Assembly (NCBI GenBank): GCA_031841125.1
Contig: CM063114.1
Coordinates: 55,760,955-55,824,954 of the forward strand
Length of the DNA stretch: 64,000 nt
Origin: Acanthococcus lagerstroemiae
Taxonomy: Eukaryota > Arthropoda > Insecta > Hemiptera > Eriococcidae
Direction: 5' to 3'
Shown: positions 12,055-23,360 of the stretch, piece by piece
Layout of the letters: each line of letters starts with the position of its first letter
Numbering within the stretch: position 1 is the stretch's first letter
The notes under the pieces: generated by a model
Told to the model about the DNA's origin: nothing
Seen by the model: the letters and a program-made list of their open reading frames with translations, nothing else
Databases searched by the model: none
Made by a program: the position numbers and the translations under genes

Positions 12055-13335
12055 TGAAAATTCTTTCCGAAGAAATTCGAAGATTTTTCCAGAAATTTTT
12101 GTTAATTTATTCCGAAAATATCCAAAGATTTTCACTGGAAATTTATTTCCGATGAAACCTAAAGAAACCTAAAGATTTTCTTTGGAAATCTCGATAAAAT
12201 TTTCCCACAGAGACTCAAGAATTTCTTCTTTGACATTTTTTGAACATTTTTACCAAAAATGCAAAATGATTTTCTTCAAAAATGCTCGTAAGATTTTCCC
12301 TAAGAGACCCAAAATTTTTTTTCCCTATGCAAAAGAAATATTTATTCCGAACATATCAGAAGACTTTTTTTGGAAATATTAAGAAAATTTTCTCAAAGAA
12401 ACCCGAACTTTCTTCGAAAACGTTTCTCGAAGATATCCGAAGAGACCAGAAAATCTATCTTCAAAAGTCCTTATAAAGAAACTCGAAGGTTTTCTTCGGG
12501 AAATTATTCAGAAGAATTAGGAATCTTCGAAAAATGTTCTCGAAGAAACCCGAAATCGGGCAACATTCTGCAAAGTGACTGAAATTCTTTTGAAAATTTT
12601 TGGAAATTATTCCAAAAATGCTTAAGGATTTTCTTTGAGAATCTTCAGGAAAAAAAAACACAAAAAAAACGAGAAGATTTTCCTAGGAAATTACTGAAAG
12701 TTTACTATCAAAGACACTCGAAAATTTTCTTCAAAAAACCGGGGCAGCTTCGCCCAAGCCAACTCGGATATTTCTATGGAAACCTCCGGAAACTAATCCC
12801 AAATAAAAATTCTTCGGAAGAAACCAGACGATCTTCTTTGGAATTGTTCGAAGCCTTTAATCACAGAAAATCGAAGGTCTTCTTTGGAAACACTCTGAAA
12901 TTTTTCTATAAGGAAACTAAGATTTCCTTCGGAAATTTCGGAAATTTATTCCGAAGAAATCGATACTTTAGAGCAAATAGTGCTATAACCATTATATTGA
13001 AATTGACAGGAGAGGAAGAAAAAGTTTTCAATGGCTTATCACTTCCATGTTACGAAATCGTCATGACGTCATGCTTACGTTAATGTTTTGCCACCATCAA
13101 AATGCAATGTTGCATGCGATAGAACGTGAAATTTTCTTTCCAATAATACCAATCACTCATTTCCCCACAAAAATGGATGTAGCATCATTTTGCTTTACTA
13201 CATCAAAATCCAAAGATTTTCTTCACAAATCTTCAGTAAGTTTTCCCTTCAAGAAAAGAAATTTTAAGAAACTCAAAAGATTTTCGCTGGAAATCTTTAG
13301 AAATTATTGCTTTGGAAATAGCTCATTATTTTTAA
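12055..13335. repeat. Degenerate ~48-bp tandem array
   Basis: AAAGATTTTCTTTGGAAATC, GAAACCCGAA and TAAAATTTTCCC recur about every 45-50 bp with heavy divergence. The wording overlaps that of the 2.7-4.5 kb array (TTCCGAAGAAA, CTTCGGAAAT), so the two may be related. Open frames on both strands follow from the repeat. A segment near 12975-13190 departs from the pattern. Confidence 0.6.
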
Positions 13336-15759
13336 AATTATCATAAGTGTACCGGGAGGGATGGAGGGGGAAGATTTCTTGATTATTTCCTGGACACCTC
13401 TGGGAAATCGATGAGCAACAATACAAAATATCCTTCACTTCTGTGCATAGTCCATAAACTCGTTTAGATCACTCTGTCAATGGACGTCGTTCATATGGCG
13501 GTGATCGTGAATTTCGTCGATATTCCTTGGGAACGAATTCCCCCCCCCCCCCCCAAAATTAAATTGAAGTATTTTCTCTAAAATATCTGTCGTTAGCGCT
13601 TCAAAAACAAAACCAAAATTATAAATGCTATTATGTAGTTGCCCATTTTCTTTACATTGACAGAGATTTACCTAAGAATCTCGATTTTCTGCGGTGACGA
13701 ATTTTTCAACTCGTGCGATCTTCTTAACCTTGAGAATAGAAATAATTTGTAAGTTCTTCTATTGGATTTACGCCCTCGAAAAGGTTTTCAAATACAAATA
13801 CAACATCAAATTCCTATACTATAAATTTATGTTTCAAACAGTGGATCTTCATTTGCTCCCTTAAATTAATTCTTAACGTAAACGTGTTCCTCAAGATGAA
13901 TACCATAAATGCGGTTTCGGACCACTGTGCCAGATCAGGTACACTTATTAGTGCTCTGAATTCTTATCAGTGGATATCTAACAACAAACTACCGCAATTT
14001 TGTGACGTAAATTATTACACGCTAATCGTAGATAAAAATTATAATTTTCAAAGCGTTTTCTCTTCCATGCGCATTTGCATCGACAGCACCGTAATTTTTC
14101 AATATCAGATTAACAATTTATGAGATTTTACGAGAACGAATGATCTCGCTGGTAAAGTCTTATTATTAATTGCCGACCTCGGATTCGGTCCTTTGAAACT
14201 ATCTCAGCCACAGTAGCTGTAACCTGTTATTTCTAGACGTAAATTGCTCTCATAGGAACGAAAATATACCATTTCGCGAATTAAATATTTCTAATTTATT
14301 TCAAATCGGACATTTTAAATGCACATCTTTCACGATAACTTGCACATGAGTTACTCGTTACCGATATGTCTTCGCTGTACCTACATCCGGATGTAAGTTC
14401 AGGAAATCAGCATGATGTTCGAGACGTATAGAGGCGTAGAAAACTTATAGAAAACACTTTTCCAATTCGAAAGTATACACAGCTGCACGCCGTATTAATT
14501 AATAGGTCCGACGATGTGAAAATATAGTCAAGTGATATTAAAATTGTATAGGTACGTAAATAGGAACTAAATTGAACTAATCTAAACTGAAGGAGTTGGT
14601 CCATAGTAGAAGGAATTTGGGAACATGAGCTTTTCCAGTTCTGATTTTTGAGGATGCAGCGAGTCTGGCGAGAGGACCTGAGGAATTTTCAAGAGTTTTA
14701 AAAGATTTTGAACTAGACACCTGAAAAGTAATAAAGAGACGAAACCAATATCGGAAGAGTATTAATTTAGAAGACAACATAAGATGGGAAACAAATCGAC
14801 TGGGCCAGAAAAAGCGATGAAGAAAAAACATCTAGATTCAGGTTTTTAGCCACTAGTTTCAATAACACGACATCAAATTTCTGTTGCGAACCGTAAATTG
14901 GATTCTTGAAGTACAAATCTCACTTCACAGTTATTTTATATTTTAATTTTTCAATTTTGAATGGAAAAGTGTATCTTTATCCTAAGTACATACGTTGTTA
15001 GAAAGTTTGTGGCAACAAGAGTACAAAGTCGTAGCGAAAAACTGAATTTTTTCTTTCTCCTCACAGTAAGTCGAAGGACAACTTGAGAAGGGTAACACTG
15101 ACTCGATCTCGACAACACATCAAAATTAGGTATCTTGAGTCCCAATTCCCAATATTATTGTATAATACTCGTACGTTTATTCGAACTCAGATTGAAACCT
15201 CTTGATCTAAATTTTACAACAGCAAATTCTGTTTCATTTAAGAGTTTTATTTCTGTACTATGATTACTTTATTTATAGTGAAATTAAAATATTTACGCCA
15301 GATGTTATCTTTACGCAGTTGAAAGGCTGAATGCGAATCGAAATATACAACATATAAAAAATACTCCTTTAATGAGAGGAATCTCTCACAGGGCAGTTGG
15401 TTGACTGGCAAAAGTAACAGGCCAGTCGAAATATCAAATTTAAGTAGGTGAAAAGAGTAACAAAATGTTTACTAATAGTTTACATATTTTGATATTGCAT
15501 TCATCTTCTTTACCAGGCTCCATCTGCGGGCTTCAAATTCAAGAAAATACGGGGAAAAAATTGAATTTTGGGAGCTCTGAAATTTTAAATTTAAGTATGT
15601 AATTGAAAAGAGTAACAATGTTTGTCTTTGATATTGTATTCATCTTCTTCACCTAGCTTCATCTAGGGACTTAAAAGTTCAGAAGATGTTAGAAAAATTT
15701 GAATTTCGGAAGCTCCAATCAGAGTCGGATCAAACATCTAACAAGGTTGTTCCTTTACA
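13336..15759. other. Gene-free stretch
   Basis: A poly-C run of about 14 sits near 13541. The phrase CATCTTCTT(T/C)ACC(A/T)(G/A)GC with flanks occurs twice (about 15502 and 15646), a diverged duplication roughly 145 bp apart. No frame resembles a known protein. Confidence 0.4.
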
Positions 15760-16410
15760 TCATGTAAAAAAACTTTTTTGACATTTCGTGTAAAATAATG
15801 TAAAATTACGTTTTTTGTGTAAAATGACATTGAAGAATGTAAAAAAATCAGTCAATGACAAACAAGCATAACTGATTGATAACAACTGGTAGAACGTATT
15901 TTTATTTTGAATTCGGCGTAATTTTCTAATTTCTATCAAAGTCATGACTTATTTTCATGAAAAATCAAAAATAAAACGTTTTTATTTCATAAAATATTTC
16001 GCAAAATAAACGAAAAATACCTATATGACACTAAACAAACAAACAAACAAACAAACAAACAAACAAACGAACGAACGAACGAACAAACAATAGTAAAATG
16101 TACATAGAGGATTAGTAAATTTTTTTTTTAATTATTAAATAACCAACACTAACTTTTAATAAAGTTTGTTGTATTCAAATATTTAAAATTTTGTAAATTA
16201 CACTGAAGACGTGAAGACTGAACTGCAATAGACTGCTGTTCGCTCTGTTGCTTTCTAAGTTTTTATTGTTTTATAATCACTTTTCCTGTTTCCGCACTTT
16301 TGTGCAATTTTTTTTTACATTTTTTGGCTTTTAAATGGAATGTAAAAAAATGTAAAATAACTGCATTATTTTACACACGTCAAATTACGTAATTTTACAC
16401 GGGTTTCTAC
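15760..16410. mobile_element. Possible inverted-repeat element with GTGTAAAAT termini
   Basis: The left edge carries CGTGTAAAATAATGTAAAAT and TGTGTAAAATGAC. The right edge carries the inverse forms (TTACATTTTTT, ATTTTACACACGTC, AATTTTACACGGG). Copy-like ends in inverted orientation about 600 bp apart suggest a non-autonomous element. I cannot fix exact termini or a duplication. Confidence 0.35.
16030..16091. repeat. (AAAC)n/(AACG)n microsatellite
   Basis: About nine AAAC units pass into AACG units and back to AAAC. A simple tetranucleotide repeat lying inside the possible element at 15760-16410. Confidence 0.9.
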
Positions 16411-16471
16411 GGTAAGCTTACCCAACTTTTTTTTGCAGTAATCAAAAATAATCCATAATATATTTCGATAA

Positions 16472-16530
16472 TTTAACTCATTTTGTCAACAAATGTCAGT
16501 TGGTTCTGTTAGGCTTAACAGCGTCCGAAT
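16472..16530 (+). mobile_element. Partial copy of MITE family 2
   Basis: TTTAACTCATTTTGTCAACA through TCAGTTGGTTCTG to AACAGCGTCCGAAT matches the right end of the complete element at 34759-35010. The left part of the element is absent or unrecognisable here. Confidence 0.55.
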
Positions 16531-16785
16531 ATACTGCAAAAGCTGGATCTCATTCGATGTAATCATGCAATCATGGTAAACATACTTTCAGAAATATAGT
16601 TTCTGAAGAAATTAAATTTAAAGTTTAGATTGAGGAAGCCAGAAGGAATTTTGTAGCTTTTATTACGTGTTTTTGATCCTTTTTTCGTTAAAAAATAAAA
16701 AATAAAATAAAATAAAAAAAACTGAGATAACTCTATATGTTTCTAACTTGTGAATTACCTATATCCAAATCTGACGAATCCGGTA

Positions 16786-16877
16786 AAAAGATTCGAATAA
16801 ATTTCACGAATTCGTTCGTCCATTGGATTCGAATCACTGACGCGAATCCGATTCCCAGAAGCGGATTCGAATCTTTT
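16786..16877. repeat. Short inverted repeat, AAAAGATTCGAAT arms
   Basis: The 13-base arms AAAAGATTCGAAT (16786-16798) and ATTCGAATCTTTT (16865-16877) are exact inverted copies. A third GGATTCGAATC lies between them. This could be a tiny MITE or a relic of one. Confidence 0.5.
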
Positions 16878-16914
16878 CCAACCTAATGGCTAATGGAAAT
16901 TTCTATCAACAACA

Positions 16915-17500
16915 CGGCTGCAGATTGCAGTCGCGCAGCTAAGATCAAGATCAATGAGCCCATGGCTGGAAGAATGTCGAGTAGAGCGTCAAGCGTGTCG
17001 GGGGGGGGGTGGCGTTACAGTTTTCGCTTAAGTATACCCACGGCTGTAAGATGTCAAACTTTTAAGAATTGCAAATTAGTCAGCTGCAAAGTGCAGCCGC
17101 CCAGCAAAGATCAAGATCAATGAGCACAGCATGGCTAGAAGAAAAATAATTTCCATGGAAATATGGACCACTGAACTGAAACCATGAAGAGCTAAATCAT
17201 ACTGACTGGCTTCACGCAATACGCATAACTGAACTGAACTGGAATCAAGTTCTCTGTCGGTCGGAATTGGTGTCAGTAGGAAATAGGATGGGAGGGCCAG
17301 CAAATAGACATATCTATGTCAAAATAATTTCATGGAAATCTGGACCACAGAATTGAAACCAAGAAGAGTTAAATCATACTGATTACGCACAATTGAACTG
17401 AACTATGAACTGAACTGGAATCAAGTTCCGTGTCGGTCGGAAAGAGGATAGGAGGGCCAACCAATAGACATGTCCATGTCAAAAGGAAGAAGAAAGCGTA
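16915..17500. repeat. Tandem repeat of ~170-bp units (about three)
   Basis: Two overlapping phrases recur. GGCTGCAGATTGCAG...AAGATCAAGATCAATGAGC appears at about 16916 and 17081. AAAATAATTTCCATGGAAAT...CCACTGAACTGAAACCATGA appears at about 17144 and again, diverged, from 17321 with period near 177. A further copy of the second phrase lies at 39300-39424. The nearby short open frames are not protein-like. Confidence 0.65.
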
Positions 17501-17639
17501 AAATCTGAGAAAAAAAGCTAAGAAGGCTTTCCAAGGAATAACTATACGCAAGTATCACATGAAATTGAAGATCAAGAAAAATAAATGCTCAGAAGGAACA
17601 AGGAGGAATCCCTGAAATGTTTCTCGGAAACATTTTGAA

Positions 17640-19590
17640 CCAGCCAATAAACGACTGAAAGAAGGGGTGCGCAAGAATGACATGGCTGAGATTCAGGTAG
17701 CTCAGGCAATGATGGACTCCTACAATAAAATGAAAGACGAGGAAAGTTTTGAAACAATGAAGCAGGATCGTTTAATTTGGCACATATTTTTAACCTTGTC
17801 TTAAGTAAGGCCACATTTCCTGATATTTGGAAAATCTCAAAGTAGTGCCAGTTCCAAAAACTAGAAACTTGAATGACATTACTCTACATAGGCCTATCCT
17901 CAATCTTATCTGCCCCCAGCAAAATTTTTGAAACGATACTATGTGATAAATTATTTAACTTAAAAACATGATTTGCGATCAACAGCGTGGATTTATCCCG
18001 GGTAGGAGTGTGGTCACCAATTTAAGTACTTTCCTCGACTCAATAGCAAAAAACTTTGATGGTAGGTATCAGACTGACGTCATTTACACAGACTTTCAAA
18101 AGGCATTTGACAAGGTAGACCACAACATTCTTTTAATAAAACTACAGTCACTTGGCTTCTCTTGTGAGTTAATATCGCTATTGAGGACATACCTTCTGAA
18201 TAGAGTACAGAACGTTTACTTCAGATGAGCAATTTCCAATTCATATGTAGGTATTTCTGGGGTACACCAGGGGTCTCATCTCGGTCCACTCCTTTTTGAT
18301 TTATTTACTAACGATCTCCCCTTCAAGTTAAGGAAGTGCCACGTCCTTCTCTATGCTGATGACTTGAAGCTCTATAAATTAATCAAAGATAGTATTGACT
18401 CCATTAAGCTCCACGATGACCTTAACATCCTCGCTGCTTGTGTGAATAAAATAACCTGCCTCTTAACTTTAAAAAAATGTTGCCAAATAACTTTCACTAA
18501 AAAACCAAATCCCATAGCTTTGCAGTATACCATAGGAGGACATCCACTGGAAAGCAAATTGGAAATTAGGGACCTGGGTGTCATTCTTGACTCTAAACTG
18601 TCATTTATTCCTCACTTCAACTATGTAATAAAATCTGCTAGACCCATACTCGGCTTTCTTTACGGAAATGCTTAATCATTATTTAAAATTGATACCATAT
18701 TAATTCTATATTCCTCGTTAGTAAGGTCTACACTAGAATTTGGATACATCATTCGGCACTTTAAATCGAAAAAAACTCAATCAACAAATCGAAAAAATCC
18801 AAGAAGAATGTTTACGATACATACATATAAAAAACAATTTCAGTACTATCCAAATGACCTTACTTATGAGGAGTTACTTGAAGGCTACCAACTCCAGTCT
18901 TTGGAAACTCGACGGAAGGCAGCCACAATTTTGTTTATAAACGACAACCTAATCTCGCTTATACATGATTCACACTTATTAGGCAAAATACAAATCAATA
19001 TTCCTCGACCTGCCAGTCGCTCCCCAACGTTTCTTCCACCTTCCAGAACGGAAACTCACAGAAATTCTCCTGTAGTGAAAGGATTGATGTATTGTCATGA
19101 ACCTATCAGAAAGCACCCAAGCATAGACCTATTAGATCCTAAGGGAAGGGGGGGGAGCATTAAAAAGAATATTGCGGGAACAGAGATAAATACCTATGTA
19201 GCGAATAATATAGCTGGAATCATCAATGTCTGCCTGAATGGTGCATGTTTGAAAATGTTTGCCTATGTATATGGAAAAAAGATAGTATGTGTGGTTGTGT
19301 GAGAATGTGTGCTTATGAGTATACCTGTGTGCAAGGGAGGAGTGCACGTGAAAGTGTATACCTGTATGGCCTTCGTCGGTAGTAAATAGTTTTCGTTTTC
19401 TTTTCTTTTTCCCCCTTCTTTTTTTCTCTTTGTGTTTCGTGTCTTTGTTTGTTTGTGTGCTTGTTTTGGTTTTGTTTTTCAGTTATTCATCAATACTATC
19501 ATTATCTAATGTAACATTGGGACTCATTCCCTGCCAAGAACCTGGGTATTACCTGTCGGCAGGGGAGGGTAAAATGTATAAAATAAAAAA
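17640..19590 (+). pseudogene. Jockey/BS-like non-LTR retrotransposon, reverse transcriptase remnant
   Basis: The plus strand encodes, with several frameshifts and stops, the reverse transcriptase and C-terminal region of a LINE ORF2. Recognisable in order: SKATFPDIWKIS and a damaged PVPKTRN block (about 17810-17870); the block ICDQQRGFIPGRSVVTNLST (from 17971); YTDFQKAFDKVDHNIL carrying the first catalytic Asp (about 18083-18130); a damaged GVPQGS region; YADDLKLYK with the catalytic Asp pair (18352-18378); DLGVILDSKLSF (about 18571-18605); and the C-terminal PNDLTYEELLEGYQLQSLET block (about 18850-18910). No endonuclease or ORF1 precedes it, so the copy is 5'-truncated. The downstream untranslated region ends in a hairpin and an (AAT)n tail. 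It is clearly non-functional. Confidence 0.88.
19529..19564 (+). other. 3' UTR stem-loop of the LINE
   Basis: CCCTGCC (19529-19535) can pair with GGCAGGG (19558-19564) across a 22-base loop, about 25 bp before the repeat tail. Hairpins at this place in related LINEs can serve as the recognition site for reverse transcription. That role is inferred from position only. Confidence 0.45.
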
Positions 19591-19639
19591 TAATAATAAT
19601 AATAATAATAATAATTATTATTATTATTATTATTATTAT
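19590..19639 (+). repeat. (TAA)n then (TTA)n tail of the LINE
   Basis: About nine AAT units are followed by about nine ATT units, which makes the tract self-complementary. A TAA-type tail is usual for I/Jockey-group LINEs. The switch to ATT is odd and could be a foldback or replication product. Confidence 0.85.
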
Positions 19640-19882
19640 ACCCATTCATCGAAGAAATAATTTTTGGTTTCGTAAAGAAATACTGACCACTGAAAAAGTT
19701 TTCCTGTAGTTATTGGACGAACACCTTCATTATTTTCCAAAAAATTGTTACTTTTAATCTGTAATAACAGTGAACTGCTTGCTACAAATAAATTCTTTAC
19801 ATTGGTGATAGCATTCTTATCAGCCTTTCAGTTTGAAAGCGTTCTACTTTTCTGCAAAAATCTAGATATTCTGCCACCTTTT
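19640..19882. other. Unassigned spacer
   Basis: AT-rich spacer between the LINE tail and the GC-rich insert. It ends with ATTCTGCCACCTTTT (19868-19882), the left copy of the 15-bp direct repeat. Confidence 0.5.
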
Positions 19883-20345
19883 GGTGTGGTGGGACGTATG
19901 GCGATGCACGCATGTCAAAGTGGCCCCTGAGACACCGCACCCCCGGCACCGGAAACTACCCTTTCGGGCATCGCATCAGTACCGAGGGAAATGTTTTGAG
20001 GCCGGGCCCGAGCCCCCATTTCTCCTGGCCGGAACGGTGCGCGCGTCCTGCCGGGGCCACCACGGGGTTCCCTACTGACCGAGGTCCGCACTCCCAGAGC
20101 GCTCGCCTGGAAATTTCAGGTCCCCCGCAGCCGGACGCGCTGTCTCTTCCTCTTCACTCACTCATCGCGTGAGACTCGTCTGATTGTGGCTCCAGCCCTT
20201 GCACTACGGGTGAGCTCTGCTCCAGCCCTGGTGCTACGGGCGAGCTTCGCTGGATGGTATCCGCCGCCGCAGCAGCAGCAAGTCCAGCTTCTCCTCCTTG
20301 CGTCCTCTGTCTCGACCACTCAGCATGGCCGAAACGAAACCCGAC
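19883..20345. mobile_element. GC-rich 463-bp insert flanked by a 15-bp direct repeat
   Basis: ATTCTGCCACCTTTT occurs exactly at 19868-19882 and 20346-20360. The segment between is strongly GC-rich in a window that is otherwise AT-rich. It contains a two-unit ~30-bp repeat (GGCTCCAGCCCTTGCACTAC and GCTCCAGCCCTGGTGCTAC, about 20188-20248) and GCAGCAGCAGCA. Two overlapping plus frames (19881-20078, 19912-20172) and one minus frame (20154-20366) are open, but this is expected at high GC. A 15-bp duplication is the size left by target-primed retroposition, yet neither edge has a poly-A or other simple tail. Origin unknown; possibilities are a retroposed transcript piece, part of a LINE 5' region, or patch DNA captured at a break. 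Confidence 0.55.
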
Positions 20346-20371
20346 ATTCTGCCACCTTTTAGCCACTTTTT

Positions 20372-22076
20372 AAATTCACTAATCTGACTGACCTCTCACC
20401 GGCGAAAGAAAAGGGCTACTCCATATGGAAAGCCACTCGGAGGCTCAAGCGTCAATTCATCAGTGAAGTACCTATCCGAAATCAACAGGGAAATTGGACC
20501 AAGAGCGACGAAAAGAAAGCAGAGGCCTCTGCGTCATTCTTTGAGAACATATTTCAGCCAAACGATATATCCTCTAACATTGAAATCGCAACCAAGTCAG
20601 CAGACGACGTACCTATTGCTCTATTCACACCCAAAGAAGTTGCTCATGAGATCGACAAGCTGAACATCAAAAAAGCACCTGGAATTGACAGAATTTTAGC
20701 TAGAATGCTTCAAGAACTTCCAAAAAAAAGCGATTGTCTACAACGCCATCCTGAGAATCAAGTACATTCCTGATAAATGGAAGCAAGCAAAAATCATTGC
20801 GATTCCCAAGCCAAACAAGCCACTTGCCGAACTGCAGTCGTACAGACCCATTTCTCTGCTGTCGATTCCTAGTAAACTGTTTGAAAAGCTCTTCTTAAAG
20901 AAACTCAAGCCCCTTGTCGACAAGGAAGCCATCATACCCGACACGCAATATGGGTTTCGTAGTCAGCACTCTACTATTGATCAAATTCACCGCATCACAA
21001 GATTGATAGAAAACGCAATGGAGGACAAGAAATACTGCCCAGCCATCTTCTTAGATGTAGAGAAAGCCTTCGACAGAGTATGGCATGAAGGCCTACTCCA
21101 CAAACTTAGCCGGTTCCTCCCTGGAAACCACTGCGAAATACTTGAGTCCTACCTACACAACAGAAGCTTTCAAGTTCTGTACAATGACGCTTTATCAAGC
21201 CGTATGACAATTCAAGGAAGTATCCTTGGGGTGCTACTCTATATCATATTCGTGGCAGATACCCCGCGACGACCAGAACCGAAGTAGCTATCTTCGCTGA
21301 TGACACAGCCATCTTATCGGCAAACAGTACATACGATCAGGCAATTGTAGACCTACAATCAGCAGCCGACAAAGTCTGCAACTGGGCGCAAAACTGGAAG
21401 ATTAAAATTAACGAACGGAAATCTGTCAGGGTTGATTTCACCCTTCGCCCCAGCAGCTACATTCCGACGACCATAAACGAGAGATTCATCGCGCGATCTG
21501 ACTCAGCAAAATACCTCGACTGACGCATGAACTGGAAAGTTCATGTGAAGAAAAAGCGAGAGGAGCTGAACATCAAGCTGCGAAAAATGTATTGGTTAAT
21601 CGGGTACCGATCGCCTATGAATCTAACCAACAAACTCATTATTTACAAGACGATCCTCAAGCCTGTATGGACCTACGGCCTGCAGATCTGGGGCACAACA
21701 AAAAAAAAAAGAATCGACTTATTATCCAGCGCTTCCAAAATAAGGTACTGCGTCAAATCACCAACGCGCCATGGTATGTGACGAATGCACTCCTCCATCG
21801 CGACCTTAAAGTTTCCGAAATCGATGAAACGATCGAAGTCCATGCGAAGAGGCACGAACACCGGCTCCACAAACATCCGAACACCACCGCGATCGAACTT
21901 CTCGTCACCGGCGCCGACACCAGAAGGCTCAAAAGGTTGAAGCCACATGAACTTGTCTAACCTTACCAAATACGTACTCTGTATCTGTCATAAAAAAATC
22001 TGACTTAGGCACTGGCCGACGTCAAAAATAACTGCGACTATTTTTACTATGAACTGTATCTGTGTATGCCCCTCGG
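20372..22076 (+). pseudogene. Jockey-clade LINE ORF2 remnant, 5'-truncated
   Basis: The conceptual product starts with a Jockey pre-RT segment (TDLSPAKEKGYSIWKATRR, about 20384-20440). It continues through IDKLNIKKAPGIDR (about 20650-20690), a YRPISLLSIPSKLFEKL block, FLDVEKAFDRVWHEGLLHKL (about 21048-21107) and FADDTAIL with the catalytic Asp pair (about 21294-21317). It ends with the Jockey-like terminus RRLKRLKPHELV (to about 21957). Breaks: a frameshift in an A-run near 20722-20730, loss of the frame near 21215-21285, a TGA at about 21521 inside the YLD-RMNWK block, and a frameshift in the A-run near 21702. ORF1 and endonuclease are absent. The 3' UTR runs to 22076, where a hAT element interrupts it, and resumes at 23305. 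CCACTTTTT at 20363-20371 and again at 23361-23369 is a candidate target-site duplication for the whole insertion. Confidence 0.9.
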
Positions 22077-23296
22077 AACGGCGTAGCTAAGGGACTTTTG
22101 TGGGGGGGGGAATCTTAAAGAATGCCAACTGAGGGTCCGGGGCAAAGAAAAAGGGGATGCAGGAGCGGGGCCTCCGAAGGATTTTTGAAAAGTTGTAATA
22201 ATTGTGCCCCTTACATTGGAAACAGACTACTTGTGTGACGCTACAAATTATAAAATTTCTCAGAATTGAAACATTGTTAGCTAGAATTTTTCATTCAATA
22301 ACTTGGAAACACTACATTCTGCACGCAATGGTAAATGGATGCCCATGTACAGCATATCATACATACGTGGATGATTGATTTATCTTCAAATCTTTATTAT
22401 GTTTGACAAACAGCACAAAAATACATTAATTCTTAACTAACGTAGGCTACAAATGAATACGTCTCAGCACCAAAAAAATACGTTAATTAGTCATTAGTAG
22501 GCTACAGAAAAATACGTCTCGTTTTCAAATGAACCCAGGCTTCAGCTGTATTAGAAAAATCTACCCTATCTGTGATATCTTTTTCAAAATGCATCAACAG
22601 GAGGTCATCCAATCTGTTATCAGCCATGGTTGGGCGCAACTCGTCTTTTACAATTTTCAGACTACTGAATGCACGCTCATTAGCAGCTGTACAATAACCA
22701 ATAGTCATGATGAGTTGGGTGAGTGTAAACGCGGATTTTAATAAATGCCGCATTTCCACACATTTCAGAAATATATCACCCATGTTAACTACTGATGAAC
22801 AATTATCGAACAAAATTTCTAATTCAGTCTGTAAGGAATATACATCCGGACGATTTTCTAGATTCGGGTACAGTAGATTTATGGCACTCAATCTGTCAAT
22901 TGCGATATTTTCTTTCTGAAGAGGCGTGCGAAAAAGTTTGTACAGAGGCAAAATTTTCTGAATGCTTTCCATCATATTGACCTCAAATAAAGTTATTAGA
23001 GAATCAAGCAGAGAATAAAATTCTTTTCGGTAAATTGTATTCACGTTCAGGGTAACTTCAGCACCATTATTTAAATCATATTTCCTTGGAACTAATCTTC
23101 TCCGGTGATGTATTGCAAAATCTGCTTCTGCATTAAGCTTAATTTTATGGGCAAATTTTAATGCCGCTTCAATTAAATCACTCACTTCAGAACCACTACT
23201 TCGTATTCCTTTCAAAGACTTATTTTTTCCCATTTTGCCAACTGTAAAATACAACTGGGGGGACGTCCCCCATCCCCCACCATGGCTTCGCCGCTG
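22077..23296 (-). mobile_element. hAT element with perfect 8-bp target-site duplication
   Basis: CCCCTCGG occurs at 22069-22076 and 23297-23304. Between them the plus strand begins AACGGCGTAGCTAAGGG and ends CCATGGCTTCGCCGCTG, whose reverse begins CAGCGGCGAAGCCATGG. These are imperfect inverted termini of the CAGTGGCG(T/A)AGC type common in hAT elements. The 1,220-bp element encodes on the minus strand only the C-terminal part of a transposase (22502-23254), so it is an internally deleted derivative. It has landed in the 3' UTR of the Jockey copy, which dates it as the later insertion. A poly-G run follows the left terminus near 22103. Confidence 0.82.
22502..23254 (-). CDS. hAT-family (ZMYM1-like) transposase, C-terminal fragment
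   Basis: A 250-codon uninterrupted frame on the minus strand. The N-terminal third (around HHRRRLVPRKYDLNNG, residues about 49-64) matches the linker between the catalytic core and C-terminus of ZMYM1-like hAT transposases. Residues about 190-225, TIGYCTAANERAFSSLKIVK then DELRPTM and RLDDLLLM, form the hATC dimerisation motif. Members of this group are usually several hundred residues longer, with an N-terminal zinc finger and a DDE core. Both are missing, so this product could not transpose DNA alone. The frame starts almost at the element's 5' terminus, which indicates an internal deletion that removed the front of the gene. The lack of stops suggests it is fairly young. I took the first in-frame ATG (23254); the next Met is 8 residues in. 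Whether it is expressed is unknown. Confidence 0.85.
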   Translation of the reverse strand: MYFTVGKMGKNKSLKGIRSSGSEVSDLIEAALKFAHKIKLNAEADFAIHHRRRLVPRKYDLNNGAEVTLNVNTIYRKEFYSLLDSLITLFEVNMMESIQKILPLYKLFRTPLQKENIAIDRLSAINLLYPNLENRPDVYSLQTELEILFDNCSSVVNMGDIFLKCVEMRHLLKSAFTLTQLIMTIGYCTAANERAFSSLKIVKDELRPTMADNRLDDLLLMHFEKDITDRVDFSNTAEAWVHLKTRRIFL

Positions 23297-23304
23297 CCCC
23301 TCGG

Positions 23305-23360
23305 GCAGTTCGATAATAATAAAGAGTTAAAAAAAAAAAAGAAACAAAAAAAAAACGAAT
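23305..23360 (+). other. 3' terminus and poly-A tail of the Jockey element
   Basis: Directly after the right hAT duplication the plus strand reads GCAGTTCGATAATAATAAAG and then long A-runs. This looks like the polyadenylation signal and tail of the Jockey copy that the hAT element split. The inference rests on adjacency and on the candidate CCACTTTTT duplication that follows at 23361. Confidence 0.6.

Noticed and set aside
19881..20366. Genes in the GC-rich insert
   Set aside because: Three overlapping frames are open because of high GC; the products are low in complexity and unlike known proteins.
21673..21969. Minus-strand frame of 98 codons
   Set aside because: It is the antisense shadow of the Jockey C-terminal region on the plus strand.
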